From positions 1 through 64,000 of the forward strand of contig CACSKA010000008.1 of the NCBI GenBank assembly GCA_902706205.1: a stretch of 64,000 nucleotides of DNA. The letters are read 5' to 3'. This DNA is from Chryseobacterium sp. 18061. Lineage in GTDB: Bacteria > Pseudomonadota > Gammaproteobacteria > Enterobacterales > Enterobacteriaceae. A program made the translations under genes and the position numbers. This document shows, in pieces, positions 25,475 to 35,068 of the stretch; positions within the stretch are counted from its first letter, which is position 1, and every line of letters begins with the position of its first letter. The notes under the pieces were generated by a model. That model saw only the letters and a program-made list of their open reading frames with translations. It was not told the origin of the DNA and did not search any database.

Positions 25475-27739
25475 TTACTCTTCGCTGTTGCCCGCGCCAG
25501 GACTGGCACGCAGTGGAGAATCAATGTCGATCCGATCGATTTTTTGCAGACCGCGCATCAACGTGCCGCGACGACCGCGTTCGCCAGTGACTTTCTGCAG
25601 TTCTTCCGGACGCAGTTTGATTTTCCGCTTACCCACGTGAATAGTCAGCGTACTCTGCGGTGGCAGGATGTAGAGATGCGCCAGGCCATCAGCGCCCTTC
25701 GCGGCGTCCGCGGACGGAATGCCGATGATCTTATTGCCCTTACCTTTCGACAACTGCGGCAAATCACTCAGTGGGAACATCAGCATGCGGCCCGCCTGGG
25801 TAATCGCAAGAAGCATGTCTGACGCGTCCTCAATTACCAGCGGCGGCATTACCTGCGCATTTTCTGGAAGCGTGATGAGTGCTTTACCTGCGCGGTTACG
25901 CGCCACTAAATCATTGAAGGTACAGACGAAACCGTAACCTGCGTCGGACGCCATCAGCAGTTTTTGATCGTCGTTTTCCATCAGCATATGATTGACGATC
26001 GCACCCGGCGGCAGCGTCAGCTTACCGGTCAGTGGCTCGCCCTGTCCGCGCGCAGACGGCATCGAAATAGGATCGACGGCATAGCTGCGCCCAGTGGTAT
26101 CAATAAACACCACCGGCTGGTTGCTCTTGCCCTTCGCCGACGCTTTCCAGCTGTCGCCCGCCTTGTAGCTCAGTCCCTTCGCATCGATGTCGTGGCCCTT
26201 GGCGCTACGCACCCAGCCGCTCTGCGACAGCACAATCGTGACCGGCTCAGACGGCAGCATGTCGTGTTCGTTCATGGCCTTCGCTTCTTCGCGCTCGCGC
26301 AGCGGAGAACGGCGATCGTCGCCAAACGCTTCGGCATCAGCCTGCAACTCTTTCTTCAGCAGGTTGCTCATCTTACGCTCGGACGCAAGGATCGATTGAA
26401 TGTGATCGCGCTCTTTTTCGAGGTCGTTTTGCTCACCGCGAATTTTTACCTCTTCCAGCTTGGCGAGGTGGCGTAATTTCAGTTCGAGAATCGCTTCAGC
26501 CTGGGTTTCGCTGATGCCAAAGCGCGACATCAGCGCCGGTTTCGGCTCATCTTCATGACGAATGATTTCGATGACTTCGTCAATATTGAGGAACGCTACC
26601 AGCAAACCTTCAAGGATATGCAGGCGCTTGAGCACTTTCTCCAGACGGTAGTTCAGGCGACGGCTGACGGTATCGCGACGGAAGGCCAGCCATTCGGTGA
26701 GGATCTCCAGTAGGTTTTTCACCTGTGGACGGTTATCCAGACCGATCATGTTCATGTTAATGCGGTAGCTTTTTTCCAGATCGGTGGTGGCAAACAGATG
26801 GTTCATCACCTGTTCCATATCCACACGGTTGGAGCGCGGCACAATAACCAGACGGGTTGGGTTTTCGTGATCGGATTCGTCGCGCAGGTCGTCGACCATC
26901 GGCAGCTTTTTATTGCGCATCTGGCTGGCGATTTGCTCCAGCACGCGCGCGCCGGATACCTGATGCGGCAGCGCGGTAATGACCACCGCGCCGTCTTCTT
27001 TCTTCCACACCGCACGCATACGCACGGAACCGCGACCGGTCTGGTAAATTTTACGGATATCGGCGCGAGGCGTGATGATTTCGGCTTCAGTCGGATAATC
27101 CGGGCCCTGCACGATATCGAGCAGTTGGTCGAGGGTCGTTTTCGGCTGTTCAATCAGCGTAATCGCCGCTTTCGCAACTTCACGAACGTTATGCGGCGGA
27201 ATATCCGTCGCCATCCCCACCGCAATCCCGGTGGTGCCGTTCAGCAGAATATTTGGCAGACGCGCAGGTAACATGCGCGGCTCTTGCAGCGTGCCATCGA
27301 AGTTTGGCAGCCAGTCAACGGTGCCCTGCCCCAGCTCGCCCAGCAGCAATTCGGCATACTTCGAGAGGCGGGATTCGGTATAACGCATGGCGGCGAAGGA
27401 CTTCGGATCGTCCGGCGCCCCCCAGTTCCCTTGGCCGTCGACCAGCGGGTAACGATAGGAGAACGGCTGTGCCATCAGCACCATTGCTTCATAACAGGCG
27501 CTGTCGCCGTGCGGGTGATATTTACCCAGCACGTCACCGACCGTACGGGCGGATTTCTTGAATTTAGCGCTGGCGCTCAGCCCCAGCTCAGACATTGCGT
27601 AAACAATGCGGCGCTGAACCGGTTTCAGGCCGTCGCCGATAAACGGTAATGCGCGGTCCATGATGACGTACATGGAGTAGTCAAGGTACGCTTTTTCCGT
27701 AAACTCATGTAGCGCAAGGCGCTCTGCCATATCGCTCAT
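25475..27739 (-). CDS. parC: DNA topoisomerase IV subunit A
   Basis: A 754-residue type IIA topoisomerase subunit (E. coli ParC 752) that cuts and rejoins DNA during chromosome decatenation with ParE. The active-site tyrosine is Tyr120 in [10 protein letters not shown]. The quinolone-resistance region [13 protein letters not shown] has wild-type Ser80 and Glu84, so no common quinolone-resistance substitution is present. The C-terminal beta-pinwheel spans about residues 500-740. The ATG at 27739 ([13 protein letters not shown]) is chosen over an upstream in-frame start because it matches the E. coli N-terminus. It is followed by plsC on the same strand. Confidence 0.97.
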   Translation of the reverse strand: MSDMAERLALHEFTEKAYLDYSMYVIMDRALPFIGDGLKPVQRRIVYAMSELGLSASAKFKKSARTVGDVLGKYHPHGDSACYEAMVLMAQPFSYRYPLVDGQGNWGAPDDPKSFAAMRYTESRLSKYAELLLGELGQGTVDWLPNFDGTLQEPRMLPARLPNILLNGTTGIAVGMATDIPPHNVREVAKAAITLIEQPKTTLDQLLDIVQGPDYPTEAEIITPRADIRKIYQTGRGSVRMRAVWKKEDGAVVITALPHQVSGARVLEQIASQMRNKKLPMVDDLRDESDHENPTRLVIVPRSNRVDMEQVMNHLFATTDLEKSYRINMNMIGLDNRPQVKNLLEILTEWLAFRRDTVSRRLNYRLEKVLKRLHILEGLLVAFLNIDEVIEIIRHEDEPKPALMSRFGISETQAEAILELKLRHLAKLEEVKIRGEQNDLEKERDHIQSILASERKMSNLLKKELQADAEAFGDDRRSPLREREEAKAMNEHDMLPSEPVTIVLSQSGWVRSAKGHDIDAKGLSYKAGDSWKASAKGKSNQPVVFIDTTGRSYAVDPISMPSARGQGEPLTGKLTLPPGAIVNHMLMENDDQKLLMASDAGYGFVCTFNDLVARNRAGKALITLPENAQVMPPLVIEDASDMLLAITQAGRMLMFPLSDLPQLSKGKGNKIIGIPSADAAKGADGLAHLYILPPQSTLTIHVGKRKIKLRPEELQKVTGERGRRGTLMRGLQKIDRIDIDSPLRASPGAGNSEE

Positions 27740-27866
27740 TAACTGTGATTCCTCAACGATTTCACCCGGCCATAAAGGGGGCAATATTGCCGCAGATAGT
27801 ACCTTATCTGGCGCGCTGAGTCACAGGGGATAAGCAGCACCGCCGCAGAAGCAGCGGTACGAGGGG

Positions 27867-28277
27867 TTATTTGCTGACTTTGTTGATTTGCTTCACGTCG
27901 ATTTCTACTGAGTTCCAGTCTTTATCGACTTCACCCTGAATCTCTACCACGTCCTGCGGAGTGACGGTCACACCGTTCCAGCGTTTGTGGTCGATATCCA
28001 CGTTCACCGTGCCGGTGGAATCTTTGAAGGTATAGAGGTCATCGGAAATACGCTCTACGATATTCCCACGCAGCGTGACCCATGCGTCATCGCGCATAGA
28101 TTTGGCCTTTTCGACGGTGGTGACACTACCGTTTGGCCCGATAAACCCGCCGTTCTGGCTGGTCTGGGCCGCTGTCGGGGCCGCACCTGGACCCGAAAAA
28201 CCGCCCTGAGTATTCGCCGCAAACACCGGGGCTGACATCATGGCCACAATGGCCGCCATCGCTAATGTCTTTTTCAT
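27867..28277 (-). CDS. ygiW: Periplasmic OB-fold stress protein YgiW
   Basis: A 136-residue BOF-family (DUF388) protein (E. coli 130) linked to hydrogen peroxide, cadmium and acid tolerance. The signal peptide MKKTLAMAAIVAMMSAPVFA is followed by a Gly-rich linker (TQGGFSGPGAAPTAAQ) and the OB fold (GSVTTVEKAKSMRDDAWVTL ... INKVSK). The ATG at 28277 is chosen because AGGAGA precedes it and it starts the signal peptide. It is divergent from qseBC, as in E. coli, and shares a 151-bp control region with a QseB-like box. Confidence 0.94.
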   Translation of the reverse strand: MKKTLAMAAIVAMMSAPVFAANTQGGFSGPGAAPTAAQTSQNGGFIGPNGSVTTVEKAKSMRDDAWVTLRGNIVERISDDLYTFKDSTGTVNVDIDHKRWNGVTVTPQDVVEIQGEVDKDWNSVEIDVKQINKVSK

Positions 28278-28327
28278 CACAATCTCTCCTTTTGAGTGGA
28301 CTCTGAGACCCATTAAACAGCACAAAA

Positions 28328-28343
28328 CTTAACGACTTCTTAA
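28328..28343 (+). promoter_or_regulatory. QseB/PmrA-type box
   Basis: A direct repeat CTTAA-N6-CTTAA, with 11-bp spacing, lies between ygiW and qseB. OmpR-family regulators of the PmrA/QseB group bind CTTAA-type direct repeats, so it probably mediates QseB control of both divergent units. Confidence 0.65.
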
Positions 28344-28428
28344 GGTGCAAAAAGATTATTTTTTGCTGTACAGCACCGCCTCGCGCGGGTTTACTGGCGT
28401 TTAATGTCGGGTAAAACGGGGCAAAAGG

Positions 28429-29088
28429 ATGCGAATTTTACTGGTAGAAGACGATAAGCTGATTGGCGACGGTCTGAAGGCCGGGCTGGTTAAAATGGGC
28501 TTTACGCTCGACTGGTTTACGCGTGGCGAAGAAGGCAAAGCGGCGCTGTTTACCGCGCCCTATGACGCGGTGATCCTGGATTTGACGCTGCCGGGCATCG
28601 ACGGACTGGAAATCCTGCGTGAATGGCGCGCCGACGGACGCAAAGAGCCGGTGCTGATCCTCACCGCCCGCGACGCGCTCGCCCAGCGTGTAGAAGGCCT
28701 GCGCTCGGGGGCCGACGATTACCTGTGCAAGCCGTTCGCCCTGATTGAAGTCGCCGCCCGGCTTGAGGCGCTGATTCGTCGCGTACACGGCCAGGCCAGC
28801 AACGCGCTGTGCCACGGTGCGGTGACGCTCAATCCCGACAGCCTGACTGCCTTTCTGAACGACGAGCCACTGACGCTCAAACCGAAAGAGTTCGCGCTGC
28901 TCGAACTGCTGATGCGCAACGCTGGACGCGTTCTGCCGCGAAAACTTATCGAAGAGAAACTGTATAACTGGGACGACGACGTCTCCAGCAACGCCGTGGA
29001 AGTTCACGTCCACCATTTGCGCCGCAAGCTCGGCACCCCGTTTATCCGTACGGTACACGGTATCGGCTACACTCTGGGCGAACAATAA
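28429..29088 (+). CDS. qseB: Two-component response regulator QseB
   Basis: A 219-residue OmpR-family regulator (E. coli QseB 219). The receiver domain has the acidic pocket ([10 protein letters not shown]), the phosphoacceptor Asp near residue 51 ([10 protein letters not shown]), and the Lys in YLCKPF. The C-terminal winged helix (about 125-217) contains [16 protein letters not shown] and [13 protein letters not shown]. It works with QseC in adrenergic/AI-3 signalling, motility and biofilm control. The gene ends immediately before qseC, so the two are translationally linked. Confidence 0.96.
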   Translation: MRILLVEDDKLIGDGLKAGLVKMGFTLDWFTRGEEGKAALFTAPYDAVILDLTLPGIDGLEILREWRADGRKEPVLILTARDALAQRVEGLRSGADDYLCKPFALIEVAARLEALIRRVHGQASNALCHGAVTLNPDSLTAFLNDEPLTLKPKEFALLELLMRNAGRVLPRKLIEEKLYNWDDDVSSNAVEVHVHHLRRKLGTPFIRTVHGIGYTLGEQ

Positions 29089-30438
29089 ATGAGATTTCTG
29101 CGTCACATGAGCCTGCGTCTTCGCCTGACACTGCTGTTTATCGTGCTGACGCTGGTGGCCTGGAGTTGCGCCAGCTTTATCGCCTGGCAGCAAACCACCC
29201 ATAAGCTCGATAAGCTGTTTGATACCCAGCAAATGCTGTTCGCCAAGCGTCTGAGCGCGATGGATTTCAACGAACTGCACGTCACATCGCCACAACTGCG
29301 CACCAAAAAGAAGATTAAGCACGGGCATCTCGACGACGACGCGCTGGCGTTCGCCATTTTTACCATCGACGGACGGATGGTGCTGAACGACGGCGATAAC
29401 GGGCAGGACATTCCCTACATCTATCGCCGCGAAGGTTTCGACGACGGGCGCATTAATAATGACGACGACGAATGGCGTTTATTGTGGATAACCACCGCCG
29501 ATGAAAAATACCGGATCGTAGTCGGCCAGGAGTGGGATTACCGTCAGGAAATGGCGCTGGATATCATCACCTCGCAGCTCGCACCGTGGCTGGTGGCGCT
29601 ACCGCTGATGGTGCTGCTGCTTATTCTGCTGCTCAGCCGCGAACTCACGCCGCTGAAAAAACTGACCCGTACCCTGCGCAGCCGCACGCCCGGTTCAGAT
29701 GAACAGCTCGATACCACCGGCGTACCGGGCGAAGTCCGTCCGCTGGTTGATGCCTTGAACCAGTTGTTTATCCGCTCGCATGAGATGATTATCCGCGAGC
29801 GACGTTTTACTTCCGATGCCGCCCACGAACTGCGCAGCCCTCTCACCGCCTTGAAGGTGCAAACGGAGGTGGCGCAGATGTCGATGGACGATCCGCAAAG
29901 CCGGGAGAAAGCACTGTCGCAGCTGCATTTTGGTATCGACCGGGCCACGCGTCTGGTGGAACAATTGCTCACGCTGTCGCGCCTGGATTCCCTCGCCGGG
30001 CTGGATGATGTCGAGCAGATTTCGCTGGCCGATCTGCTGCAATCGGCGGTGATGGATATTTATCACCCGGCGCACCAGGCGGGCATTGAGCTGCGTTTGC
30101 ATGTGAATGCGCCTGACGTGACGCGCAAAGGCCAGGCGCTGCTGTTAAGTCTGCTGGTACGCAACCTGTTGGATAACGCCGTGCGGTACAGCCCGCGTGG
30201 CAGCACAGTAGATGTAACGCTCGACGCCCATAACTTTACCGTACGTGATAACGGGCCGGGAATTAGCACCGACGCCCTCGCCCGCATTGGCGAGCGTTTT
30301 TATCGCCCACCAGGGCAGGATGAACCCGGCAGCGGCCTCGGGTTATCCATCGTGCAGCGCATCGCCGCCCTGCATCAGATGACCGTTGTTTTCAGCAATG
30401 CCCCGGAAAGTGGGTTCGTCGCCCGCGTAAACTGGTAA
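29089..30438 (+). CDS. qseC: Sensor histidine kinase QseC
   Basis: A 449-residue inner-membrane histidine kinase (E. coli QseC 449). Two membrane segments (about 13-35 and 160-182) flank a periplasmic sensor domain rich in Asp. The H-box is TSDAAHELRSPLTALKVQTE with the phosphorylated His near residue 246. The N-box (LLVRNLLDNAVRYSPRG) and G-boxes (VRDNGPGI, GSGLGLSIVQR) are complete. It phosphorylates QseB. The start ATG directly follows the qseB stop codon, without a spacer. Confidence 0.96.
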   Translation: MRFLRHMSLRLRLTLLFIVLTLVAWSCASFIAWQQTTHKLDKLFDTQQMLFAKRLSAMDFNELHVTSPQLRTKKKIKHGHLDDDALAFAIFTIDGRMVLNDGDNGQDIPYIYRREGFDDGRINNDDDEWRLLWITTADEKYRIVVGQEWDYRQEMALDIITSQLAPWLVALPLMVLLLILLLSRELTPLKKLTRTLRSRTPGSDEQLDTTGVPGEVRPLVDALNQLFIRSHEMIIRERRFTSDAAHELRSPLTALKVQTEVAQMSMDDPQSREKALSQLHFGIDRATRLVEQLLTLSRLDSLAGLDDVEQISLADLLQSAVMDIYHPAHQAGIELRLHVNAPDVTRKGQALLLSLLVRNLLDNAVRYSPRGSTVDVTLDAHNFTVRDNGPGISTDALARIGERFYRPPGQDEPGSGLGLSIVQRIAALHQMTVVFSNAPESGFVARVNW

Positions 30439-30542
30439 TACCATTATTGCTATAATCGCAAAAGACTTTGCACATTTTGCTAATTTCATCGTCTCGTTGC
30501 CGGCGTTACACTATCGGCAAACTTCCTTTCTAAGGCATTACG

Positions 30543-31124
30543 ATGAGCAAGATCCTGATTATCAACGGCGGTAAAAAATTCGGTCATTCCAACGGCCAGC
30601 TGAACGACACCATGACCGAGGTCGCGGATGGGTTCCTGCGCGACTCCGGGCATGAAGTCCGTGTTATTCGTGCCGACAGCGATTACGACGTGAAAGCAGA
30701 AGTGCAAAACTTCCTGTGGGCCGACACCATTATCTGGCAGATGCCAGGCTGGTGGATGGGTGCGCCGTGGACCGTGAAAAAATACATCGACGACGTGTTC
30801 ACCGAAGGCCACGGCTCACTGTACGCCAGTGACGGTCGTACCCGTTCTGACGCCAGCAAAAAATACGGCTCCGGTGGCCTGATTCAGGGCAAAACCTACA
30901 TGCTTTCCCTGACCTGGAACGCACCAATGGAAGCGTTCACTGAGAAAGATCAGTTCTTCCATGGCGTCGGCGTGGACGGGGCTTACTTGCCGTTCCACAA
31001 AGCCAACCAGTTTCTGGGGATGGACGCGTTGCCGACCTTTATCGCCAATGACGTGATCAAAATGCCTGACGTTCCGCGTTATGTCGCAGAATATCGCAAG
31101 CATCTTGCCGAGATTTTTGGTTAA
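30543..31124 (+). CDS. mdaB: NADPH:quinone reductase MdaB
   Basis: A 193-residue flavodoxin-like fold enzyme (E. coli MdaB 193) that reduces quinones by two electrons with NADPH and FAD, protecting against redox cycling. It starts SKILIINGGKKFGHSNGQLN, a phosphate-binding loop of the family. WQMPGWWMGAPWTVKKYIDD lies near the active site, and MLSLTWNAPMEAF follows in the second half. It is followed by ygiN, whose product acts on quinols, 33 bp downstream on the same strand. Confidence 0.96.
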   Translation: MSKILIINGGKKFGHSNGQLNDTMTEVADGFLRDSGHEVRVIRADSDYDVKAEVQNFLWADTIIWQMPGWWMGAPWTVKKYIDDVFTEGHGSLYASDGRTRSDASKKYGSGGLIQGKTYMLSLTWNAPMEAFTEKDQFFHGVGVDGAYLPFHKANQFLGMDALPTFIANDVIKMPDVPRYVAEYRKHLAEIFG

Positions 31125-31157
31125 CTGACGGTCTGCATAAAAAGGAGTACGACTATC

Positions 31158-31472
31158 ATGTTAACTGTAATTGCTGAGATCCGTACCCGTCCTGGCCAGC
31201 ATCACCGTCAGGCCGTACTGGATCAGTTCGCGAAAATTATCCCAACCGTGCTGAAGGAAGAAGGCTGCCACGGCTACGCGCCAATGGTAGACAATGCCGC
31301 AGGCGTGAGCTTCCAGGCGACGGCTCCGGATTCCATCACCATGGTTGAGCTGTGGGAAACCGTGGCGCATCTCGAAGCGCATCTGCAAACTCCGCACATG
31401 AAAGCGTGGAGCGAAGCCGTCAAAGGCGACGTGCTGGAAAGCCACATCCGCATTCTGGAACCCGCGCTGTAA
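31158..31472 (+). CDS. ygiN: Quinol monooxygenase YgiN
   Basis: A 104-residue antibiotic-biosynthesis-monooxygenase (ABM) fold protein, same length as E. coli YgiN. The E. coli protein oxidises menadiol to menadione and forms a redox cycle with MdaB. The ferredoxin-like fold shows AEIRTRPGQHHRQAVLDQF and MVELWETVAHLEAHLQTPH. AAAGGAG precedes the start. A strong terminator follows, ending the mdaB-ygiN unit. In E. coli parE comes next; here an islet is inserted. Confidence 0.95.
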   Translation: MLTVIAEIRTRPGQHHRQAVLDQFAKIIPTVLKEEGCHGYAPMVDNAAGVSFQATAPDSITMVELWETVAHLEAHLQTPHMKAWSEAVKGDVLESHIRILEPAL

Positions 31473-31492
31473 TTTCTTCCCGAATAAAATCT

Positions 31493-31533
31493 AAAAGCCG
31501 GATAACGCCTTATTAACGTTGTCCGGCTTTTTT
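31493..31533 (+). terminator. Rho-independent terminator after ygiN
   Basis: AAAGCCGGA (31494-31502) pairs with TCCGGCTTT (31522-31530) and is followed by TTTG; an inner stem of AACG/CGTT is also possible. Confidence 0.85.
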
Positions 31534-31922
31534 GTTCGTGGGTTTTGGGTTGAGAGTAAGCATGGTGTAGGTTGATTGTATGACATGTGAAATGAGGGGG
31601 GGATTCGTAACAGGAACGGATATTGCCTGCGTGAAATCCTTGCCGATTCACAAAAAATAAACCTTTATATTAGTGCGTGTTTATTTGCACTGAGTAAACA
31701 AGTGGCTTTTTTTTGCACAAATGCAACCCTGTTTTGTGTATACCAAATAACGGCATCGACCTTGCTTAATCAATATAAAAAGAAAGTATTTTTTAACCAG
31801 TTGATTTTAATGAATTAAAAAACTGGTGAAATGATTGCATCAATAAGAGCCCTGGAGCATATATAAATAGCACAGTAACTAAATTATAATTCTTAAACAT
31901 CCGGTTGATATACGAGGTCAAA
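31534..31922. other. AT-rich gene-free start of the ygiN-parE islet
   Basis: About 390 bp without a supportable gene, distinctly AT-rich, with several T- and A-runs. It contains a large dyad at 31796-31827 and leads into the periplasmic protein gene at 31923. It probably contains the promoter of that two-gene unit. Confidence 0.55.
31796..31827. promoter_or_regulatory. Large dyad before the c-di-GMP module
   Basis: ACCAGTT-GATTTTAAT faces ATTAAAAA-ACTGGT, giving a hairpin with a two-base bulge and a GA loop. It has no T-run or nearby upstream gene, so it is more likely an operator or leader structure than a terminator. It ends 95 bp before the start codon. Confidence 0.4.
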
Positions 31923-32417
31923 ATGCGATTAATTGTCATGCTGTTAAGCTTTGCGCTCGCCACACAGGTCTGGGCAGGTGAACTTGCGAAACCTACCGGT
32001 AAAGTCCTTTTAACGCTGTCTGGTCATATCGAAAATACCAATGAAGGTGGAAAAGCCGTTTTTGATCTCGCCAGCCTTGAGAAACTGGGTATGGTCAGCT
32101 TTCAGACCGCTTCTCCCTGGTATGATGGCCGCACGACCTTTACGGGTATTCCACTGCAAAAGCTCATGGATTATGTCGGGGCGAAAGGGTCTGTCGTTAA
32201 GGTCACTGCGCTCAATGACTACACCACCGAAATCCCCCTCAATGATTTTAAAAAATACAACGTTATCCTTGCGTTAAAAATCAACGGAGAATATATGCGT
32301 ATCCGTGATAAAGGTCCGTTGTTTGTTGTTTACCCCTATGACAGCATGCCTGAGCTGAATAATCAGATTTATTATTCAAGGTCAGCCTGGCAGGTCAGCA
32401 GAATGAATATTGAGTAA
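31923..32417 (+). CDS. Periplasmic oxidoreductase molybdopterin-binding-domain-like protein
   Basis: A 164-residue exported protein. The signal peptide MRLIVMLLSFALATQVWA is followed by a mature domain resembling the small sulfite-oxidase-type molybdopterin-binding fold (FTGIPLQKLMDYVGAKGS, VTALNDYTTEIPLNDF, YMRIRDKGPLFVVYPYD). The conserved Cys that binds molybdenum is absent; the mature protein has no cysteine, so it is probably a binding or sensing protein rather than an enzyme. The ATG at 31923 follows GAGGTC and starts the signal peptide. The next gene, a GGDEF-EAL protein, starts 17 bp later. Inference: it senses a periplasmic ligand and controls that partner. Confidence 0.72.
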   Translation: MRLIVMLLSFALATQVWAGELAKPTGKVLLTLSGHIENTNEGGKAVFDLASLEKLGMVSFQTASPWYDGRTTFTGIPLQKLMDYVGAKGSVVKVTALNDYTTEIPLNDFKKYNVILALKINGEYMRIRDKGPLFVVYPYDSMPELNNQIYYSRSAWQVSRMNIE

Positions 32418-32434
32418 GGGGTCAAAAGACCAAC

Positions 32435-34363
32435 ATGAACAGAATTCTGGCTGGCATCATTTTTTTCCTTTTTATATCTACCGCGTATATCTCTTTCCTT
32501 GTGCATGAAAGGCAACAAGAGTTACAGAAACTGACTCACTACGCCGCGTCGTGGTCTGCTGCGCAGATGGTATCAGAATATTACCGGTTCGAATCGTTGC
32601 TTGGTCTTTACACTATCGATGAGACGATGACGCTGGATGATGTGCGTATGCGTCTCGACATTATGCTCAGCCAGAGTGATTTAATGAAAGAAGGTGACCT
32701 GAGGAATTACATAGAAAGTAATAAAGCCCATCATGCACTGGCTCTACAGCTTGAAAAGACACTGGAGTATCTGGATATTCATCTTGAGAAAATGAACCGC
32801 TCAGAACTCCAGGCATACCTAAAAAAAATGCAGACGCTTGATGCACAACTGGGGCGACTGTCGTCCGGCGCTTTAGACAAGGATATCAACTCGATAAATG
32901 ACGCCAACCTCAAAATTAAAACCCTGTACTATATTTACTCAGCGACGTCTGTATTGCTGATAATAATGAGTGCGATACTTGGCATGCTGATATTTTATCA
33001 AAACAGAAATATTCTAAAGGCTCATCTTCAGGTAAAGAGTCTGGCTGAAGCTCTGCAGGAATCTAAAGAAAAACTGCAAATCCAGAATGCCAGGTTAGAG
33101 TATGACGTCTACCATGACTCTCTGACAGAGATGAATAACCGTCAGTTTTTTTGGGGGAATTTAAATGAAACCATCGAGAACGCCGTAAAAAGCAATGATT
33201 CTGTGAATGTGATGTTGTTTGATTTAGATCGATTCAAAGAGGTCAATGATACGTATGGTCATGATGTCGGTGATATGTTATTACGCCAGATATCACACCG
33301 TCTTATTTCGATGGGCCTGACTTCCGATACGCTTTATCGTTTAGGCGGGGATGAGTTTGCGTTTCTCTCGAGTGGCTTGACGGAAAGCAGTGCCGTTTCA
33401 CGAGCCCAAAATATATGCGATGCGATCAACCAACCTTATACTATTTATAATACGATTATTAATATCACCACCAGTGTCGGCATTGTCATCTCAGACACTG
33501 AACGCCGCTCCGACTATCTCTATAAATTTGCCGATCTGGCCCTTTATGAAGCCAAAAAAGAGGGCACGGGTAAGATAAAAGTCTTCCGGCAATGGATGTT
33601 AGAAAAGCTGCAAGAAAGCAGAACCCTTGAGCATGATATGGCACTGGCATTAGTGAATAAGGAATTCGTTGTTTACTATCAACCTATTGTCGACTCTTTC
33701 AGTCAGGAAATTTACAGCTATGAAGCCCTTATTCGTTGGATACATCCTCTGAAGGGCCTCCTGTCGCCGGACAGCTTTATTCCTGTGGCTGAAAAAACAG
33801 GGATGATTAACGAGATGGGGAAATCGGTACTTGAAATGGCCTGCCGGGAAGCCGCTTCCTGGGTGATTCCGGCTAAAATTTCAGTCAATGTCTCTCCTGT
33901 CCAATTAAGCAGCAAAGCCTTTGCCGGAATAGTGCAGTCCATTCTGAACGAAACGGGACTTCCCGCAGAGCGTCTTGAACTGGAATTGACTGAATCCTCA
34001 CTGTTTACTGAGAGCACAACGCCGATGAATACGCTTAACAGGATGCAGGCTCTCGGGGTGAAAATATCCATCGATGATTTTGGTACCGGTTATTCTTCTC
34101 TTTCGCGCCTCAGCAGGCTTGCCTTCGATAAAATAAAAATAGACAAGTCCTTTGTGCAGTCGATATCGACACAGGAAGACGCTCTTAATATCATCAGGCT
34201 CATCACCGGCATGGCAAAATCCCTCAATATGAAGGCCATTGCAGAAGGTGTTGAAACACAGGAACAGTTAGAAAGCCTTCAGTTGCTGGGCTGTGATTTC
34301 ATACAAGGCTATCTGTTTGGTAAACCTCAGCCTTATATAGATGCGAAAATCAGAAACGGCTAA
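32435..34363 (+). CDS. Membrane GGDEF-EAL cyclic-di-GMP protein
   Basis: A 642-residue protein. Membrane segments at about 4-22 and 166-188 bracket a helical periplasmic domain of about 140 residues. A coiled coil (about 195-225) leads to a GGDEF domain (about 226-385, YRLGGDEFAF near 304) and an EAL domain (about 400-640). The EAL motif (YEALIRW near 429), DDFGTGYSS and AEGVETQEQ are intact, so both cyclase and phosphodiesterase activity are possible. The residues before GGDEF (LTSDTLYRL) lack the RxxD inhibition site. It is linked to the upstream periplasmic protein and is probably signalled by it. AT-rich composition suggests acquisition. Confidence 0.88.
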   Translation: MNRILAGIIFFLFISTAYISFLVHERQQELQKLTHYAASWSAAQMVSEYYRFESLLGLYTIDETMTLDDVRMRLDIMLSQSDLMKEGDLRNYIESNKAHHALALQLEKTLEYLDIHLEKMNRSELQAYLKKMQTLDAQLGRLSSGALDKDINSINDANLKIKTLYYIYSATSVLLIIMSAILGMLIFYQNRNILKAHLQVKSLAEALQESKEKLQIQNARLEYDVYHDSLTEMNNRQFFWGNLNETIENAVKSNDSVNVMLFDLDRFKEVNDTYGHDVGDMLLRQISHRLISMGLTSDTLYRLGGDEFAFLSSGLTESSAVSRAQNICDAINQPYTIYNTIINITTSVGIVISDTERRSDYLYKFADLALYEAKKEGTGKIKVFRQWMLEKLQESRTLEHDMALALVNKEFVVYYQPIVDSFSQEIYSYEALIRWIHPLKGLLSPDSFIPVAEKTGMINEMGKSVLEMACREAASWVIPAKISVNVSPVQLSSKAFAGIVQSILNETGLPAERLELELTESSLFTESTTPMNTLNRMQALGVKISIDDFGTGYSSLSRLSRLAFDKIKIDKSFVQSISTQEDALNIIRLITGMAKSLNMKAIAEGVETQEQLESLQLLGCDFIQGYLFGKPQPYIDAKIRNG

Positions 34364-34390
34364 AAGAAGGTCTACAAGACGTCTGGTGCA

Positions 34391-35068
34391 TCACGCATTG
34401 CGTTCCTCTGAAAGGTGCAGTATGCCATCACTCAACTCTTGTAACTCATTGATCAGTCTTGCCACATGGAAACCATCGCACACGGAATGGTGTACCTGAA
34501 CGGCGAGCGGCAACAATATTTTTCCATCTTGTTGGTAGTATTTTCCAAGCGTGAACATCGGGGCAAAAAAGTTCTGCATGTTAGCAACGTTGACATTAAA
34601 ACTGGTAAAACTTACCCAAGGAATAGCCGATACGAAAAATATATTTTCCGGAGACTCCCCCTTAGGCCAATAAGAAAGGTTATTACCATAGCGTGCAACG
34701 TCTTCTGAATAAACGCCCTGGAAATGGTGAATATTGCCATCGTAGCGACTCCATAATGATGAAAAGGTCTCCGTTTCATTATGGAAAATGGTATAGCTTG
34801 GATGAATATCCTTCCATATAACAAGCTCATCGTTTTTCATGGCCATACGGAACTCCGCATGGCTGTTTACGACTTTAGAAAGGAGGAAAATAATAGTAGG
34901 GTAAAATTTCCAGCCAACTTCCCTTATATATTTTAGTAGCGCGGTAATATCGACCAGGACAGTTTGGTTAAATGTACTTTGAGCAAATGACTGGAATACC
35001 TCAAAATGCTCCTTCCTTGCCCAACGAGATAAGTCAACAGGTGTATATTCCAGGATTGTTTTTCCCAT
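34391..35068 (-). CDS. catA: Type A chloramphenicol O-acetyltransferase
   Basis: A 225-residue CAT-family enzyme (classical CatA about 219) that acetylates chloramphenicol with acetyl-CoA; active as a trimer. The catalytic His lies in [20 protein letters not shown] near residue 195. Other matches include [43 protein letters not shown] and [12 protein letters not shown]. It is clearly diverged from plasmid CatA1, so it may be an intrinsic chromosomal variant. No transposon remnants are seen beside it. It lies tail to tail with the GGDEF-EAL gene, 27 bp apart, and its upstream flank faces qnr. Confidence 0.9.
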   Translation of the reverse strand: MGKTILEYTPVDLSRWARKEHFEVFQSFAQSTFNQTVLVDITALLKYIREVGWKFYPTIIFLLSKVVNSHAEFRMAMKNDELVIWKDIHPSYTIFHNETETFSSLWSRYDGNIHHFQGVYSEDVARYGNNLSYWPKGESPENIFFVSAIPWVSFTSFNVNVANMQNFFAPMFTLGKYYQQDGKILLPLAVQVHHSVCDGFHVARLINELQELSDGILHLSEERNA

